DNA of 64,000 nucleotides from contig CP091137.1 in the NCBI GenBank assembly GCA_021582295.1, positions 1,134,001-1,198,000 of the forward strand, written 5' to 3'. Shown piece after piece: positions 8,793-18,653 of this stretch. The DNA is from Candidatus Thiovulum stygium. GTDB lineage: Bacteria; Campylobacterota; Campylobacteria; Campylobacterales; Thiovulaceae. A program made the translations under genes and the position numbers. Numbering within the stretch: position 1 is the stretch's first letter; every line of letters starts with the position of its first letter. The notes beneath the pieces were generated by a model. The model was not told the origin of the DNA. It saw nothing but the letters and a program-made list of their open reading frames with translations, and made no database searches.

Positions 8793-10053
8793 TAAATATA
8801 TTTGGCTTTTTCGAGCTTTGGCAACCTCATCGCTACTATCGTTATTTATATATTTACATCATTTTAATCTTAATAATTATATAATCGAAACAATTTCAGG
8901 ACTTTTAGGAATATATTTTTTATTACTGTTAAAAGATCGTCGTGAAGGTGCAATAACAGGCTTTTTTATTGGAATATTTTGGTTCTATTGGGTCAGTTTT
9001 AGTATGGAATATTATGATTTAGCTTATTTAATTATTCCAACTATTATAATTTTTGGTTTAGGATATGCCTTTTTATATTTTTTAATCACTTTTTATAAAA
9101 ATATGCTTTTTAGATCTGTGATGTTCTCATTTTCAGGCTATTTTGAACCTTTCAGTTTCGATTGGTATAAACCAGAACTTATTTTTATAAACACACCTTT
9201 TGAAAATTCAGCTTTAACTCTTTTATTTATTTCGTTTGGGATCATTTCGATAATTTATTTTATAAAATTTATCAAAACTCCTGTGCCATTTTTTATAATT
9301 ACAGCAATAATATTTTTTGCTTCAGCAATTAATTTTAATTTTTGGCAAAAAAATAGACAAAATAATCTCGATGAAGTAATAAATAATTTGCCTCTGAAAA
9401 TAAAAATAGTTAAAACAGATATAAAACAGGCTGAAAAATGGAAAAAAGAGAATCGTCATAGGATATTAGATATGAATTTTCATGAAATCGAAAAAGCATA
9501 TCTTGAAGGTTATGATCTCGTTATTTTGCCTGAAAGCACTTTTCCAATGTTTATAAATGTTCATCCAGAAGTTATCATTAAATTAAAAGAGATGAGCAAA
9601 AATATCACAATTTGGACTGGAGGTCTATATTTTGATGGAGTAGAACATTTTAATGCAACTTATCTTTTTCAAGATAGTAAATTTAGAATTGGTAAAAAAG
9701 TGCTTTTAGTTCCATTTGGTGAATATATTCCGTTGCCAAAATTTATAGCTGATTGGATTAATGATATATTTTTCGATGGTCTTAAAGATTTTACTCCTGC
9801 AATAACTCCAACTGATTTTGAAATAAATGGAATTATAATTAGAAGTGCAATTTGTTACGAAGGAACTTCAAAATTATTTTATGAAGATAAAATTAAATAT
9901 ATGGCAGTTATTACTAATAATGGTTGGTTTTATCCCTCGATTGAACCAACTTTACAAAAATTATTAATGCAATATTATTCAAATATGAGTGGAACTATAA
10001 TTTTTCATTCAGCGAATCGTATAGGTAGCGGTTTAATTTATCCTAAAAAATAG
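8779..10053 (+). CDS. lnt: Apolipoprotein N-acyltransferase
   Basis: A 424-residue inner-membrane enzyme that adds the third acyl chain to lipoproteins. The first 180 residues hold several hydrophobic segments. A nitrilase-like periplasmic domain follows, with the catalytic Glu in LPESTFP near 250, Lys in KKVLLVPFGEYIP near 307, and Cys in AICYEGTS near 358. There is little after the catalytic domain (ends SGLIYPKK) and no clear final membrane segment, as seen in short campylobacterial forms. The start is TTG at 8779, overlapping the flhA stop by 14 bases, which implies translational coupling. The window encodes at least five probable lipoproteins as possible substrates. An 8-mer copy lies at 8824. 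Confidence 0.9.
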   Translation: MKVFNKYIWLFRALATSSLLSLFIYLHHFNLNNYIIETISGLLGIYFLLLLKDRREGAITGFFIGIFWFYWVSFSMEYYDLAYLIIPTIIIFGLGYAFLYFLITFYKNMLFRSVMFSFSGYFEPFSFDWYKPELIFINTPFENSALTLLFISFGIISIIYFIKFIKTPVPFFIITAIIFFASAINFNFWQKNRQNNLDEVINNLPLKIKIVKTDIKQAEKWKKENRHRILDMNFHEIEKAYLEGYDLVILPESTFPMFINVHPEVIIKLKEMSKNITIWTGGLYFDGVEHFNATYLFQDSKFRIGKKVLLVPFGEYIPLPKFIADWINDIFFDGLKDFTPAITPTDFEINGIIIRSAICYEGTSKLFYEDKIKYMAVITNNGWFYPSIEPTLQKLLMQYYSNMSGTIIFHSANRIGSGLIYPKK

Positions 10054-10068
10054 ATATTTCTCTGTTCT

Positions 10069-10100
10069 CGATGAGGTCTTTTTAAATTAGAACCTCATCG
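10069..10100. terminator. Inverted pair of the 8-mer, probable bidirectional terminator
   Basis: CGATGAGGT at 10069-10077 faces ACCTCATCG at 10092-10100, a 9-bp perfect stem with a 14-base AT-rich loop. It lies between convergent genes, lnt (ends 10053) and the ABC-F gene (ends 10109). Both arms are exact copies of the dispersed 8-mer. In Neisseria and Haemophilus, paired uptake sequences act as terminators in just this setting. Termination itself is inferred. Confidence 0.75.
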
Positions 10101-10108
10101 TTTAAAAA

Positions 10109-12049
10109 TTATTTAAAATTTTCTGCTTTTTCTTCAACAGTTAATAACTCTTCTATTAAGTTATCGCAATTATTTTGTAATTTTAATAATTCTTCAGATA
10201 GTTTTGATATTCCTGAAAGTTCATAACATTTAGGATCAGACAAACATTTATTGATAGTTTTAATCTCTTTTTCTAAACTTTCAATTTTTTTCGGATATTG
10301 TTCTAAAATAGTTTTTTCTTTAAAACTTAATCTTGAATTACTATTTTTACTATTTTTATCTTGAATAATATTTTTTGTATGTTCAATTTCTGAAATTAAT
10401 TCATCTATTTGAGCTAACTCTTTTTCAAGTTCAAGATATTCAGAATAAGTTTGATAACTTTCTTCGATAATTCCATTGCCTCGAAAAATAAGCAATTTGT
10501 GAGCTATTTTATCAACAAAATATCTATCGTGTGAAACAAAAATTATGGCACCGTGGAAATTTTGCAACTGTTCTTCAAGTATATTTATAGTTGCAATATC
10601 TAAATCATTTGTTGGTTCATCAAGAATTAAACAATCTATTTTTTTTGTGAAAAGCAATGCAAGTGCAACTCGATTTTTTTCACCACCTGAAAGCAGACCA
10701 ATTTTTTTATCTAAAAACTCTTTTGGAAATAAAAATTGCTTTAAATATCCAAATACATGCATATTTGAACCACGAACATCAACACGATCGCCACCATTTG
10801 GACAAAAAGTTTCAATTAAATTTTTATCATCATTTAACATTTCGCGATGTTGATCAAAATAGCCTATTTCAAATTCACCTCGTTTAATTTTGCCACTATC
10901 AATTTCAAGTTTTGATAAAAATATTTTTAAAAGTGTTGATTTTCCAGTTCCGTTTCTACCTACAATTGCAATTCTATCTTTTTGAACAATTCTTAAATTT
11001 AATTTTAAGATTAATTTTTTACCTCCAAGACTTTTTGATAAATCTTGAAGTTCAAAAAGCATTTTTTGACGATTAACACTCTGTTCGCGAGAAAAATTTT
11101 TCTCTTCTCGTTCAAGTTCTAATCTCATTTTTCGCATAAGTGAAGGATTCGTTTTAGCTTTATCTCGCAATTCAAGTAATCGAGTTTTTCGACCCTCATT
11201 TCGTTTGAGTCTCGCTTTGACACCACGAGCAAACCACTCATTTTCCTGTTTTAGAATTTTCAACATATCTTCATGCTGTTTTTGCATCGAATTTAAAAGC
11301 AGATTTTTACCTTCAAGATAACCTTTATAACCACCACTAAATTCTATGATTTTGCCATTATCGATTTCAATTGTTCTTGTGCTGATTCTATCAATAAAAT
11401 ATCTATCGTGAGATATAAATAGAATTGTATAATTTTCTCGTAAAATCAAATTTTCAAGAAATTCGACCATATAAACATCAAGATGATTTGTAGGTTCATC
11501 TAAAAGTAATAAATCAGGTTTTTGAAGTAATAATCCTGCGAGGGCAACTCGTCGCATTTCGCCACCAGATAAGCTATTAACAGAACGAGTTTCAAGCTCT
11601 TTTAGATAAAATTCATTTAGAATTCGTTCTATTTTATTATCAATATTCCAAGCCGAATGGTGATCAAGAAATGTTGAGATTTCAGAATGTTGTAAAATTA
11701 ATTCATTATTATTAAAATCTAGTTCTAATTTTTTTGAAATATCTTCATAATTTTTTATAGCTTGATAAATTTTATCAAGTTGAATTTCAATAGCTTCACG
11801 AACTGAAATTCCAGCGGGAAAAATAGGATGTTGTGAAAGAGTTTTGATTTCAATACCATTAAAAACTATTCGTTCGCCACTATCAGCGACCTCATCACCA
11901 GCTACAATTTTTAAAATTGTAGATTTTCCAGCACCATTTTTACCAATAATTGAAATTCTATCACCTTCATTAATCGAAAATGAGATTCCATCTAAAATAT
12001 TTTTAATATCATATTGCTTTTTAATATCAACTAAATTTAATAATGTCAT
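10109..12049 (-). CDS. uup: ABC-F family ATPase, Uup type
   Basis: A 646-residue soluble protein with two ATP-binding domains in tandem and no membrane segments. Domain 1 has Walker A GKNGAGKS near 36, signature LSGGEMRR near 160 and LLLDEPTNHLD. Domain 2 has GRNGTGKS near 365, LSGGEKNR and LILDEPTNDLD. The charged linker between them (about 245-330) fits the P-site tRNA interaction motif of ABC-F proteins. A C-terminal coiled coil from about residue 540 points to Uup rather than EttA. These proteins act on stalled ribosomes; Uup also affects DNA-structure processing. It lies four bases downstream of the GGDEF gene on the same strand. Confidence 0.88.
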   Translation of the reverse strand: MTLLNLVDIKKQYDIKNILDGISFSINEGDRISIIGKNGAGKSTILKIVAGDEVADSGERIVFNGIEIKTLSQHPIFPAGISVREAIEIQLDKIYQAIKNYEDISKKLELDFNNNELILQHSEISTFLDHHSAWNIDNKIERILNEFYLKELETRSVNSLSGGEMRRVALAGLLLQKPDLLLLDEPTNHLDVYMVEFLENLILRENYTILFISHDRYFIDRISTRTIEIDNGKIIEFSGGYKGYLEGKNLLLNSMQKQHEDMLKILKQENEWFARGVKARLKRNEGRKTRLLELRDKAKTNPSLMRKMRLELEREEKNFSREQSVNRQKMLFELQDLSKSLGGKKLILKLNLRIVQKDRIAIVGRNGTGKSTLLKIFLSKLEIDSGKIKRGEFEIGYFDQHREMLNDDKNLIETFCPNGGDRVDVRGSNMHVFGYLKQFLFPKEFLDKKIGLLSGGEKNRVALALLFTKKIDCLILDEPTNDLDIATINILEEQLQNFHGAIIFVSHDRYFVDKIAHKLLIFRGNGIIEESYQTYSEYLELEKELAQIDELISEIEHTKNIIQDKNSKNSNSRLSFKEKTILEQYPKKIESLEKEIKTINKCLSDPKCYELSGISKLSEELLKLQNNCDNLIEELLTVEEKAENFK

Positions 12050-12052
12050 AAA

Positions 12053-13209
12053 TTATGTCAAGACCTCAAAAACTTTCGTTTTCGATCTATTGGCAATTTT
12101 TAGAGCATCAAGTGTTCTCATAAGAGATGTACCCAATTTTTTGCCTATTTTGATTTCTGTTATGCCTATTTTTACCATTAATTCAACCTCTTTTCCTGCA
12201 ATAATCATTGATCTAAGTGTCAAATTTTCTATGAATTTTTCTATTTTTTTAACTCCAGCTTGAAGATTTGAGTGAGGCATTAGAATCGCAAATATATTAT
12301 TTCCATAATAAGAGACAATATCACTAGAATTAAAACTATCTCCCATAACTTTTGCAATTGCTTTTGCAATTATTAAAGCTAATTTAGGAGTTAAATTTGG
12401 AGAAGTCAATCTTCGATGAGGTATTATAAGTGCAATAGTAGAAGCATGTTGAAAATAGTTTAATTTTTCTAATTCAGCATTTGCTGAATCTATAAAATAT
12501 TTTTATTATAAATGCCAAATTCACGGTCAAATATAGTTTGTTTATAAACAGTATTAACAGATTCGACAGCTCTAGTATAAAGACCTTTTAAACTATCATT
12601 TTGACGACCAAGAACATCATTTAATTTTTCTAAATCGAATTTTAAAAGTTGAACCAAATCTTTAACATTTTTAGTAGTAGCTTCATCACTTCGTTGAATA
12701 GCAATATTTCTCATAATAGAAACATTATTATATAACTTAGCTGTAATTAATAAAATTTGTTCGCTAACTTTAAGAGAATATTGTAAAGAATTTTCTATTT
12801 CACGACTACGAATTAGTTCATCTTTTGGAGATTCTATTTTTAACATATTTCTAACTCGATGCTTAAAAGGTTCTGGTTCTCTTTCAAGCATCTCTAAAAA
12901 ATAAAATTTATAATTTTCAGGTGTTGCTGGAAGATTTCGACTCTCTATTTCTGTTAATACTAATCTAGCAAATTCTTCTATTGTGGATTCATTTTCGCCA
13001 GAAGTATTTTCAAATTTAACAATTTCTTCAGTTTCTTCACCAAGATTTATATCTTCATCAAATTTTAACTCATCCGATAAATCATAATTAAATACATCAG
13101 GGTTAGAATTTTTTTTCAAACCATTATCGTAATCGCTTAAACTTTTATTTTTTGTTTCAATAATTCTTGTAGAGTGTGAGTTTATTAACTCATCGAAATC
13201 TTCGCTCAA
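12053..13209 (-). pseudogene. Degenerate GGDEF-domain protein, one frameshift
   Basis: Two reading frames, 12490-13209 and 12053-12409, join into one protein of about 385 residues if one base is added near the short A run at 12494-12497. The first 110 residues are acidic and low in complexity, then comes an alpha-helical region (LLKFDLEKLNDVLGRQND). The joined frame shows IYNKN followed by FIDSANAELEKLN, the start of a GGDEF domain. The position of the active-site GGDEF reads YYGNNIF, so diguanylate cyclase activity is unlikely; c-di-GMP or protein binding is possible. It lies downstream of clpP with a 32-base gap. An 8-mer copy at 12415 encodes Pro-His-Arg. Confidence 0.7.
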
Positions 13210-13241
13210 TTAAGCAATGCCTCTATATATTTTTATATTAT

Positions 13242-13826
13242 TTATTCGTGTTTTGATAGAACTTTGTCTATAAGTCCGTAAGCTTGAGCTTCAGCTGAAC
13301 TCATAAATTTATCTCGTTCTGTATCATTTTTAACAGTTTCTGTATCTTTGCCACAATTGTCAGCTAAAATTTTATTTAAGTTACTTTTAAGTCTTAAAAT
13401 TTCTTCAGCTTGAATTTGAATATCAGTAGCTTGACCTTTTGCACCACCTAAAGGTTGATGAATCATAATTCTAGCATTTGGCAAAGCATATCGTTTGCCT
13501 TTTGTACCTGAAGATAATAAAAATGCACCCATAGAAGCGGCTTGTCCTATACAAATAGTAACGATATCAGGTTTAATATAATTCATAGTATCATAAATAC
13601 TTAAACCACTTGTTACAACACCACCTGGAGAATTTATATAAAAATATATATCTTTTTCAGGATCTTCTGCTTCTAAAAATAGTAATTGAGCGACAATCGA
13701 AGATGCACTAGCATCATCAACTTCACCGCTCAACATTACAATTCTATCCTTTAAAAGACGAGAATATATGTCATAAGCTCGTTCGCCTCGACCTGTTTTC
13801 TCAACCACATAAGGAATATAACTCAT
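13242..13826 (-). CDS. clpP: ATP-dependent Clp protease proteolytic subunit
   Basis: A 194-residue serine protease subunit that assembles into a double heptameric barrel and degrades proteins fed in by ClpX or ClpA. The catalytic triad is visible: Ser98 in GQAASMGAF, His123 in [10 protein letters not shown] and Asp172 in [24 protein letters not shown] (about 63-79) is the usual substrate-binding strand. Length and N-terminus ([19 protein letters not shown]) are standard. It lies five bases downstream of tig on the same strand, the common tig-clpP order, so folding and degradation factors are probably cotranscribed. Confidence 0.97.
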   Translation of the reverse strand: MSYIPYVVEKTGRGERAYDIYSRLLKDRIVMLSGEVDDASASSIVAQLLFLEAEDPEKDIYFYINSPGGVVTSGLSIYDTMNYIKPDIVTICIGQAASMGAFLLSSGTKGKRYALPNARIMIHQPLGGAKGQATDIQIQAEEILRLKSNLNKILADNCGKDTETVKNDTERDKFMSSAEAQAYGLIDKVLSKHE

Positions 13827-13831
13827 TTTAT

Positions 13832-15148
13832 TTATCTTTTAATTTTAGAATTAATAATAAATTCAAGCACTCTATCTTCAAGAACACTCATTTTAACTAG
13901 TGGTAAAATATTTCTCTCTTTATATGTTTGCATCATTAGATCTGGATCTTGACCACTCATAATAAATTGATATTTTAAACTCTCTTCAATTTCTTTATCT
14001 TCAACTATGATATTATTTTCTTTAGAAATTTTATCAACAATAAAAGTTAATTTAACGGCTTGAGTAGATTCTGGTAAGAATTTATTTTGAAGTTCTTCTA
14101 ATTTAGCAGGATCATTTTTAACTTCTTCAATTTCTGCTTCAGTCATAGTTCTAGCACTATTATTAACTCGATTTTCAAGTTCTTTTTCTAAAACAGATTT
14201 AGGAAGATCAAAATTAACATTATTTAATAATTTAGTTCTGACACTTGCTTTTAATTCATCGAATTTAGCAATTTTATTTTTTTCAAAAATAGAATTACTT
14301 ATCTCATTTTTTACAAATTCAATAGCATCAACTTCTTTATTTTTCTTTCGAAGAGCAGAAAAACTATTTGCGATAATTTGTTCAGCAGTTGCATTATCAA
14401 GAACTAAAGTTTCAGATTCTTCAACTCGATTGATTTTACATTTAAAAATAGCTGTTTTGCCATTTAAATCTGAAGTATAATTTTCTGGGAAAACTACTGT
14501 TACATCAATATTATCACCAGCTGAATAACCTACTAATTGTTCTTCAAAACCACTTATAAAACTATTGCTACCGAGAATTAAATCATAACCTGTTGCAGTT
14601 CCACCATCAAAAAGTTCGCCATTAATAAAACCTGAAAAATCTATATTAACTCTATCTCCATTTTGAGATTTTCGCTCAACAATATTAAAAGATGCGATAT
14701 TTTTTAATAATCTCATTGTCTCTTGTTCAATTGCTTCAATTGTTGCTTCTGAAATTACGATAGCCTCTAACAATGAATTTATTTCTATATTTCCAATAAT
14801 TGGCTTTAAAGATAAAGCTACGGTTACTAAAATACCATTGTTTTCTGTTCGTTTAAAATCAACGATATCAGGTTCTGTGATTAAATCAGTATGACTTAAA
14901 CTTAATTCACTTAAAGCTTGTTCTAAAAGACTTCTTAAAATTTCAGCTTCGGCATCTTCAATTAATCGAGAACCATAATATTTCTTGACGGCACTTGTAG
15001 GAACTTTACCTTTTCTGAAACCAGGTAGAGTAGTAGTTTTTGCAAGTTGTTTAACAATTTTTTCGACTTCAGATGAAATATCTTCTGCTGTTATAAAACC
15101 GCTGATACTAGCATTAGCAGAATTGATTTTATTTACTTTTATTTCCAT
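13832..15148 (-). CDS. tig: Trigger factor chaperone
   Basis: A 438-residue ribosome-bound chaperone. The N-terminal ribosome-binding domain holds the signature [19 protein letters not shown] near 41-59. The FKBP-type PPIase domain spans about 150-245 ([18 protein letters not shown], then [13 protein letters not shown]). The C-terminal helical arms follow. It binds nascent chains at the ribosome exit and can isomerise prolyl bonds. The ATG at 15148 gives [17 protein letters not shown]. The unusually structured region upstream (15149-15482) may be its leader. clpP follows after five bases. Confidence 0.95.
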   Translation of the reverse strand: MEIKVNKINSANASISGFITAEDISSEVEKIVKQLAKTTTLPGFRKGKVPTSAVKKYYGSRLIEDAEAEILRSLLEQALSELSLSHTDLITEPDIVDFKRTENNGILVTVALSLKPIIGNIEINSLLEAIVISEATIEAIEQETMRLLKNIASFNIVERKSQNGDRVNIDFSGFINGELFDGGTATGYDLILGSNSFISGFEEQLVGYSAGDNIDVTVVFPENYTSDLNGKTAIFKCKINRVEESETLVLDNATAEQIIANSFSALRKKNKEVDAIEFVKNEISNSIFEKNKIAKFDELKASVRTKLLNNVNFDLPKSVLEKELENRVNNSARTMTEAEIEEVKNDPAKLEELQNKFLPESTQAVKLTFIVDKISKENNIIVEDKEIEESLKYQFIMSGQDPDLMMQTYKERNILPLVKMSVLEDRVLEFIINSKIKR

Positions 15149-15482
15149 AAAATTTTAACCGATCTATTTTTCTTAACGATGATTAATTAATCATTAACTG
15201 CGAGTTTTTAACTCGGGGAGATCTCCCAAAGCTTAAGATTGTTACATCAAAAGCACCTTGAATTTAAATTTATTTCTTGGTTCTCGATAATAAATTTATA
15301 ATTTTAAGTAGTTTAATGACTTTGCTTAGGTCAAATTACTTATTGATATTTAGCAAGAAAATTTAAAAAATTCTTTTTATCAAAAATCGATCAGCTCTTA
15401 TTTATTAAAAAATATTAAATATATTTTGATCGATAATAGTTTGCTAAAATTGTATCATAGTTTAACAGATGCTTAAAAATAG
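15149..15482 (-). promoter_or_regulatory. Structured leader between moaC and tig
   Basis: This 334-base gap has no gene that I can see, but holds three adjacent palindromes: ATGATTAATTAATCAT (15179-15194), CGAGTT-TTT-AACTCG (15201-15215) and GGGAGATCTCCC (15216-15227). The last is strikingly GC-rich for this genome. They lie 31-79 bases before the tig start, so as RNA they would form three stacked hairpins in its 5' leader. A promoter for tig probably lies upstream, near 15380-15480. No known riboswitch or small RNA was recognised; the role is open. Confidence 0.5.
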
Positions 15483-15956
15483 CTATCTTTTAAAATCGCC
15501 GTTTTTTCCGCCACTTTTTTCTTCTAACTGAATTTCTGAAATTATCATGCTTTTATCAATGGCTTTTACCATATCATAAATAGTTAATAAACCTATTGAT
15601 ACTCCAGTAAGTGCTTCTATTTCAACTCCAGTTTTTCCAGAAACTTTAACTGTAACAAATAATTTAAACTCTAATTTTTCAAGATTTTCTTCAATTGTGC
15701 AATTAATTCCTGAAATCTGTAATGGATGACACATTGGAATTAAATTAGAAGTTTGTTTTGCTCCCATAATGGAAGCAATGACTGCCGTTTGCAAAACTGG
15801 ACCTTTTTTATTTTGATTATTTATTATAGAAAAATAGGCGGTCTCAGACATTTTAATTTTGCCACTTGCGATTGCTATTCGTTCAGTTATATTTTTTTCA
15901 GAAACATCAACCATTTTGGGACGATTGAAATTATCAAGATGTGTTAATTCACTCAT
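15483..15956 (-). CDS. moaC: Cyclic pyranopterin monophosphate synthase MoaC
   Basis: A 157-residue enzyme of molybdenum cofactor synthesis, forming cyclic pyranopterin monophosphate from the MoaA product. Family motifs are clear: [19 protein letters not shown] near the start, [20 protein letters not shown] near 64-83, and [20 protein letters not shown] near 104-123, with [11 protein letters not shown] and [10 protein letters not shown] at the end. The length is normal. No other moa gene is adjacent; mog lies about 39 kb away at 54672. It starts nine bases downstream of the small lipoprotein stop and may be the last gene of the unit starting at 18653. Confidence 0.95.
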   Translation of the reverse strand: MSELTHLDNFNRPKMVDVSEKNITERIAIASGKIKMSETAYFSIINNQNKKGPVLQTAVIASIMGAKQTSNLIPMCHPLQISGINCTIEENLEKLEFKLFVTVKVSGKTGVEIEALTGVSIGLLTIYDMVKAIDKSMIISEIQLEEKSGGKNGDFKR

Positions 15957-15965
15957 ATTTTTTCT

Positions 15966-16139
15966 TTAATTTAATATATCAGGTGCATGTGGTGGAAATT
16001 CACTACTTGTTGTATTTGGCACTGGATGTGGAACAGTTGTTGGATTTTGAATAATATTATCCGTTGTAATATTTGTCTCAACATCTCCGCACGATATAAA
16101 AAATATAGAAATAATTCCAAATATATATTTTTTTAACAT
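15966..16139 (-). CDS. Small lipoprotein of 57 residues
   Basis: The ATG at 16139 directly follows the stop of the beta-propeller gene at 16140 (TAAATG), so the two are probably translated together. The protein opens with MLKKYIFGIISIFFISCGD: positive charges, a hydrophobic core and a lipobox-like FISC, giving a lipidated Cys near residue 17. The rest (about 40 residues, rich in Thr, Asn and Pro) looks disordered. It may be an accessory lipoprotein of the exported propeller protein; the function is unknown. Confidence 0.6.
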   Translation of the reverse strand: MLKKYIFGIISIFFISCGDVETNITTDNIIQNPTTVPHPVPNTTSSEFPPHAPDILN

Positions 16140-18653
16140 TTATTTAACCCTAATTGAAGAAATTTTGCCATTATTCAAAAATATTAAATGAGTTTTACCA
16201 TCATTTTCGTTTATGAAAATAGATCTCTGATCTGTGGAATTTCTTGAAATAGTTCCTAAAGAGTAAAACCCATTTGTTTGACTATTTTTGATATTTGTCC
16301 AATTACTATCTATATTATAAATATATAAACCAGTTTGAATTGTTGATGATGTAGAACCACCTTCAGAATAGATTGGCAAAGATAAAATTCCATTTAAATA
16401 ATCATAGCCAATTGATTCATAATTTAAAAAAGAGTGAGTCTGATTATAGTAATCACCTAAAGTTTTATCAAATTTTTTCACTGGTTTTAAAATATCTTTG
16501 ATATCAAAAATTTGAAGTTTAATGCCACTTTGCAAACCAGTTTCTTCTATTTTTCTGCCAACAGATATTAAACGATTATCATTTTGAGAATATTGTAAAA
16601 GTTCGCTATCTGCTCCAAGTTCAATAATTCCACTTTTTTTCGGCGAAGTTGGAACTGATAAATCAATAATTTGAAAACCTCGATTATTGCTATTTGGTGA
16701 AGCGATTGCAAATTTTTCATAAATTTTTATACCATTCAAAGAGTAAAGAGATTCGACAAGTTCGCCAACTTTACCAACTTCAATTAATTTATCATCTTCT
16801 TCACTAAATATATGCATAGCTCCACTAGAAATAGTATCACTAAATGAATATTTATTTCGAGAAGCAACTCTTAAATATCCGCCTTGTTCATTTAGCCAAA
16901 AATTATTTGCAATTTCACCGTCAATATGCCCAGTTGCTCGATATTCGATAGCTGGGAAAAATGATAATTTATGAATTTCAGAACGATTTTTTGTTTCATT
17001 GAAAGATAAAAAATATGGAGCTGATTCACCACTAAAATATATACTATTTGAAGAAAAAGATATATTTTTATATTCACCGAATAGTGATTCTGTGCGAATT
17101 AATTTTCCTGTTACGATATCAATTTGAGAAATTGTAAAGAGCAATGAGTTATTATCTAATTTTGGAGAAGCTAAAAATCGATTTGGATCTATTAAATCTG
17201 TAAATGTTAAAGTTCCTCCAATTTGATATTTTGGCAATGAATAGCTATTTTTGACAATAGGTTTTTCATAATTAAATCTAAAAAACTTTTTAGTTACAGA
17301 GTCTTTTTCGACATCGTAACATTTAGTTTGATATTCGATTGTATCTTCTGGATAATTACAAGGATCACTACTTGATACCCACTCTTTTGGATAAGTAATA
17401 TCTATACAAGGTTGAAATTTTGAGACTAAATATAAATTATTATTTATATTTCTAGTTTCTATAGCTTGACCATCAATAAAAATATGTTTTTCATTAGAAA
17501 AACCAAGTGGATTTGAATTTATATCAAGAATAGATATTGCTGTTTTATTAGCTCTACAACTATTAGCAAACGAACTATTTGTTTCAAGATCATTTAAATC
17601 AGAAATAATAACCAATTTCGAACCAGTTGTAAAAAAATCTCGAATAGTATAAGTTCCTTTTGAGAACTTCAAAGAAAAAGTTGTAGGAATTTTATTTCCA
17701 TATAACATTTCATCAATAAGAATTGCACTTATACTTTTATCACTACTTTTATAATAAACAATTCTATTTTTTTCTTTTAAAATATTTGGTTGCTCAACAC
17801 CACTATATTTTAAATTTGTTCCAGTTTTATTAATTACACTATTAGATACACTAATCGTAGTTTTTGAAGAGTTATTAATATTTAAATTTGAATTAGAATA
17901 AAAATCTGATACTTCACTCCAATTCCAATATTTTCGTTCTCGATTAGAAACTAATAATGATTTTTTAATATAATTTTCAACTTCACTTATAGTTTTAAAA
18001 GTTCCTACTCTTTCAGAAATTGTATCAGCTTTTATTATTGATAATTTGCTACCAACAATTGATAAATCAACTTCTCGATATTCTGGAGAATATACCCAAA
18101 ATCCATCTTTACTATTAATTTCATCTATTTCAGGAAAACTTAATATCTCATATTTTTGATTTGTTTGCCATGAGCTATTAATATCAAGATATCTCCAAAC
18201 CTTATAACCATCAAATATTTTTTGCGAATAAACAGCATTAAAAGGTAATGAAACTAAATTCCAACCTTTATATAATTTAATAATAGAAATATCATCTGAT
18301 GAGGTTGTTAAAGTTTTACTATCATCGATAATTAAACTCCAATCAATTTTACTAAAAACCCAAAGTCCTTGCCATCTATCGACAAAATTAATTTGATTTA
18401 ATCTTAATTCTTCTATTTTTGTTCGTAACTCTTTTTCTGGTGAATAGCCTTCCCATTCGCCATATTGACCATTATAATACCAAACTAATCGAACATTTTC
18501 GTTATTAAATGGTCTCATATTACTAATATCTGCTGGGAGTCCGATAAGTTGCCACCCGCTTTTTAATTTTAATTGATATTCTAAAGAATATAATTCGATA
18601 GATATTAAAGGTACTAATATAGATATTTTTTTTAATATTTTAAATTTGAACAT
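16140..18653 (-). CDS. Large exported beta-propeller protein
   Basis: An 837-residue protein with a Sec-type signal peptide (KFKILKKISILVPLISIELYSL). The N-terminal 200 residues hold two repeats with the pattern G-W-x-L-I/V-S/G-L-P (KSGWQLIGLPADIS; YKGWNLVSLPFNA), each ending in a GLWVFS or GFWVYS segment. The C-terminal part (about 300-800) looks like a secreted beta-propeller domain (Beta_propel type), with FQIIDLSVPTSPKKSGIIEL and LQIFDIKDILKPVKKFD as blades. It is probably periplasmic or surface-bound and its ligand is unknown. A tiny lipoprotein follows immediately. An 8-mer copy lies at 18298, encoding Thr-Ser-Ser. Confidence 0.65.
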   Translation of the reverse strand: MFKFKILKKISILVPLISIELYSLEYQLKLKSGWQLIGLPADISNMRPFNNENVRLVWYYNGQYGEWEGYSPEKELRTKIEELRLNQINFVDRWQGLWVFSKIDWSLIIDDSKTLTTSSDDISIIKLYKGWNLVSLPFNAVYSQKIFDGYKVWRYLDINSSWQTNQKYEILSFPEIDEINSKDGFWVYSPEYREVDLSIVGSKLSIIKADTISERVGTFKTISEVENYIKKSLLVSNRERKYWNWSEVSDFYSNSNLNINNSSKTTISVSNSVINKTGTNLKYSGVEQPNILKEKNRIVYYKSSDKSISAILIDEMLYGNKIPTTFSLKFSKGTYTIRDFFTTGSKLVIISDLNDLETNSSFANSCRANKTAISILDINSNPLGFSNEKHIFIDGQAIETRNINNNLYLVSKFQPCIDITYPKEWVSSSDPCNYPEDTIEYQTKCYDVEKDSVTKKFFRFNYEKPIVKNSYSLPKYQIGGTLTFTDLIDPNRFLASPKLDNNSLLFTISQIDIVTGKLIRTESLFGEYKNISFSSNSIYFSGESAPYFLSFNETKNRSEIHKLSFFPAIEYRATGHIDGEIANNFWLNEQGGYLRVASRNKYSFSDTISSGAMHIFSEEDDKLIEVGKVGELVESLYSLNGIKIYEKFAIASPNSNNRGFQIIDLSVPTSPKKSGIIELGADSELLQYSQNDNRLISVGRKIEETGLQSGIKLQIFDIKDILKPVKKFDKTLGDYYNQTHSFLNYESIGYDYLNGILSLPIYSEGGSTSSTIQTGLYIYNIDSNWTNIKNSQTNGFYSLGTISRNSTDQRSIFINENDGKTHLIFLNNGKISSIRVK

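Noticed and set aside
10545-10887. Two plus-strand frames opposite the second ABC-F domain
   Set aside because: They are antisense shadows of the Walker and signature regions.
11844-12263. Plus-strand frame of 139 residues across the uup/GGDEF junction
   Set aside because: It runs antisense to both genes and shows no protein-like features.
15149-15482. A 6S, SRP or tRNA-like RNA gene before tig
   Set aside because: The palindromes are clear, but none of the conserved elements of these RNAs could be found; it is kept as a leader only.
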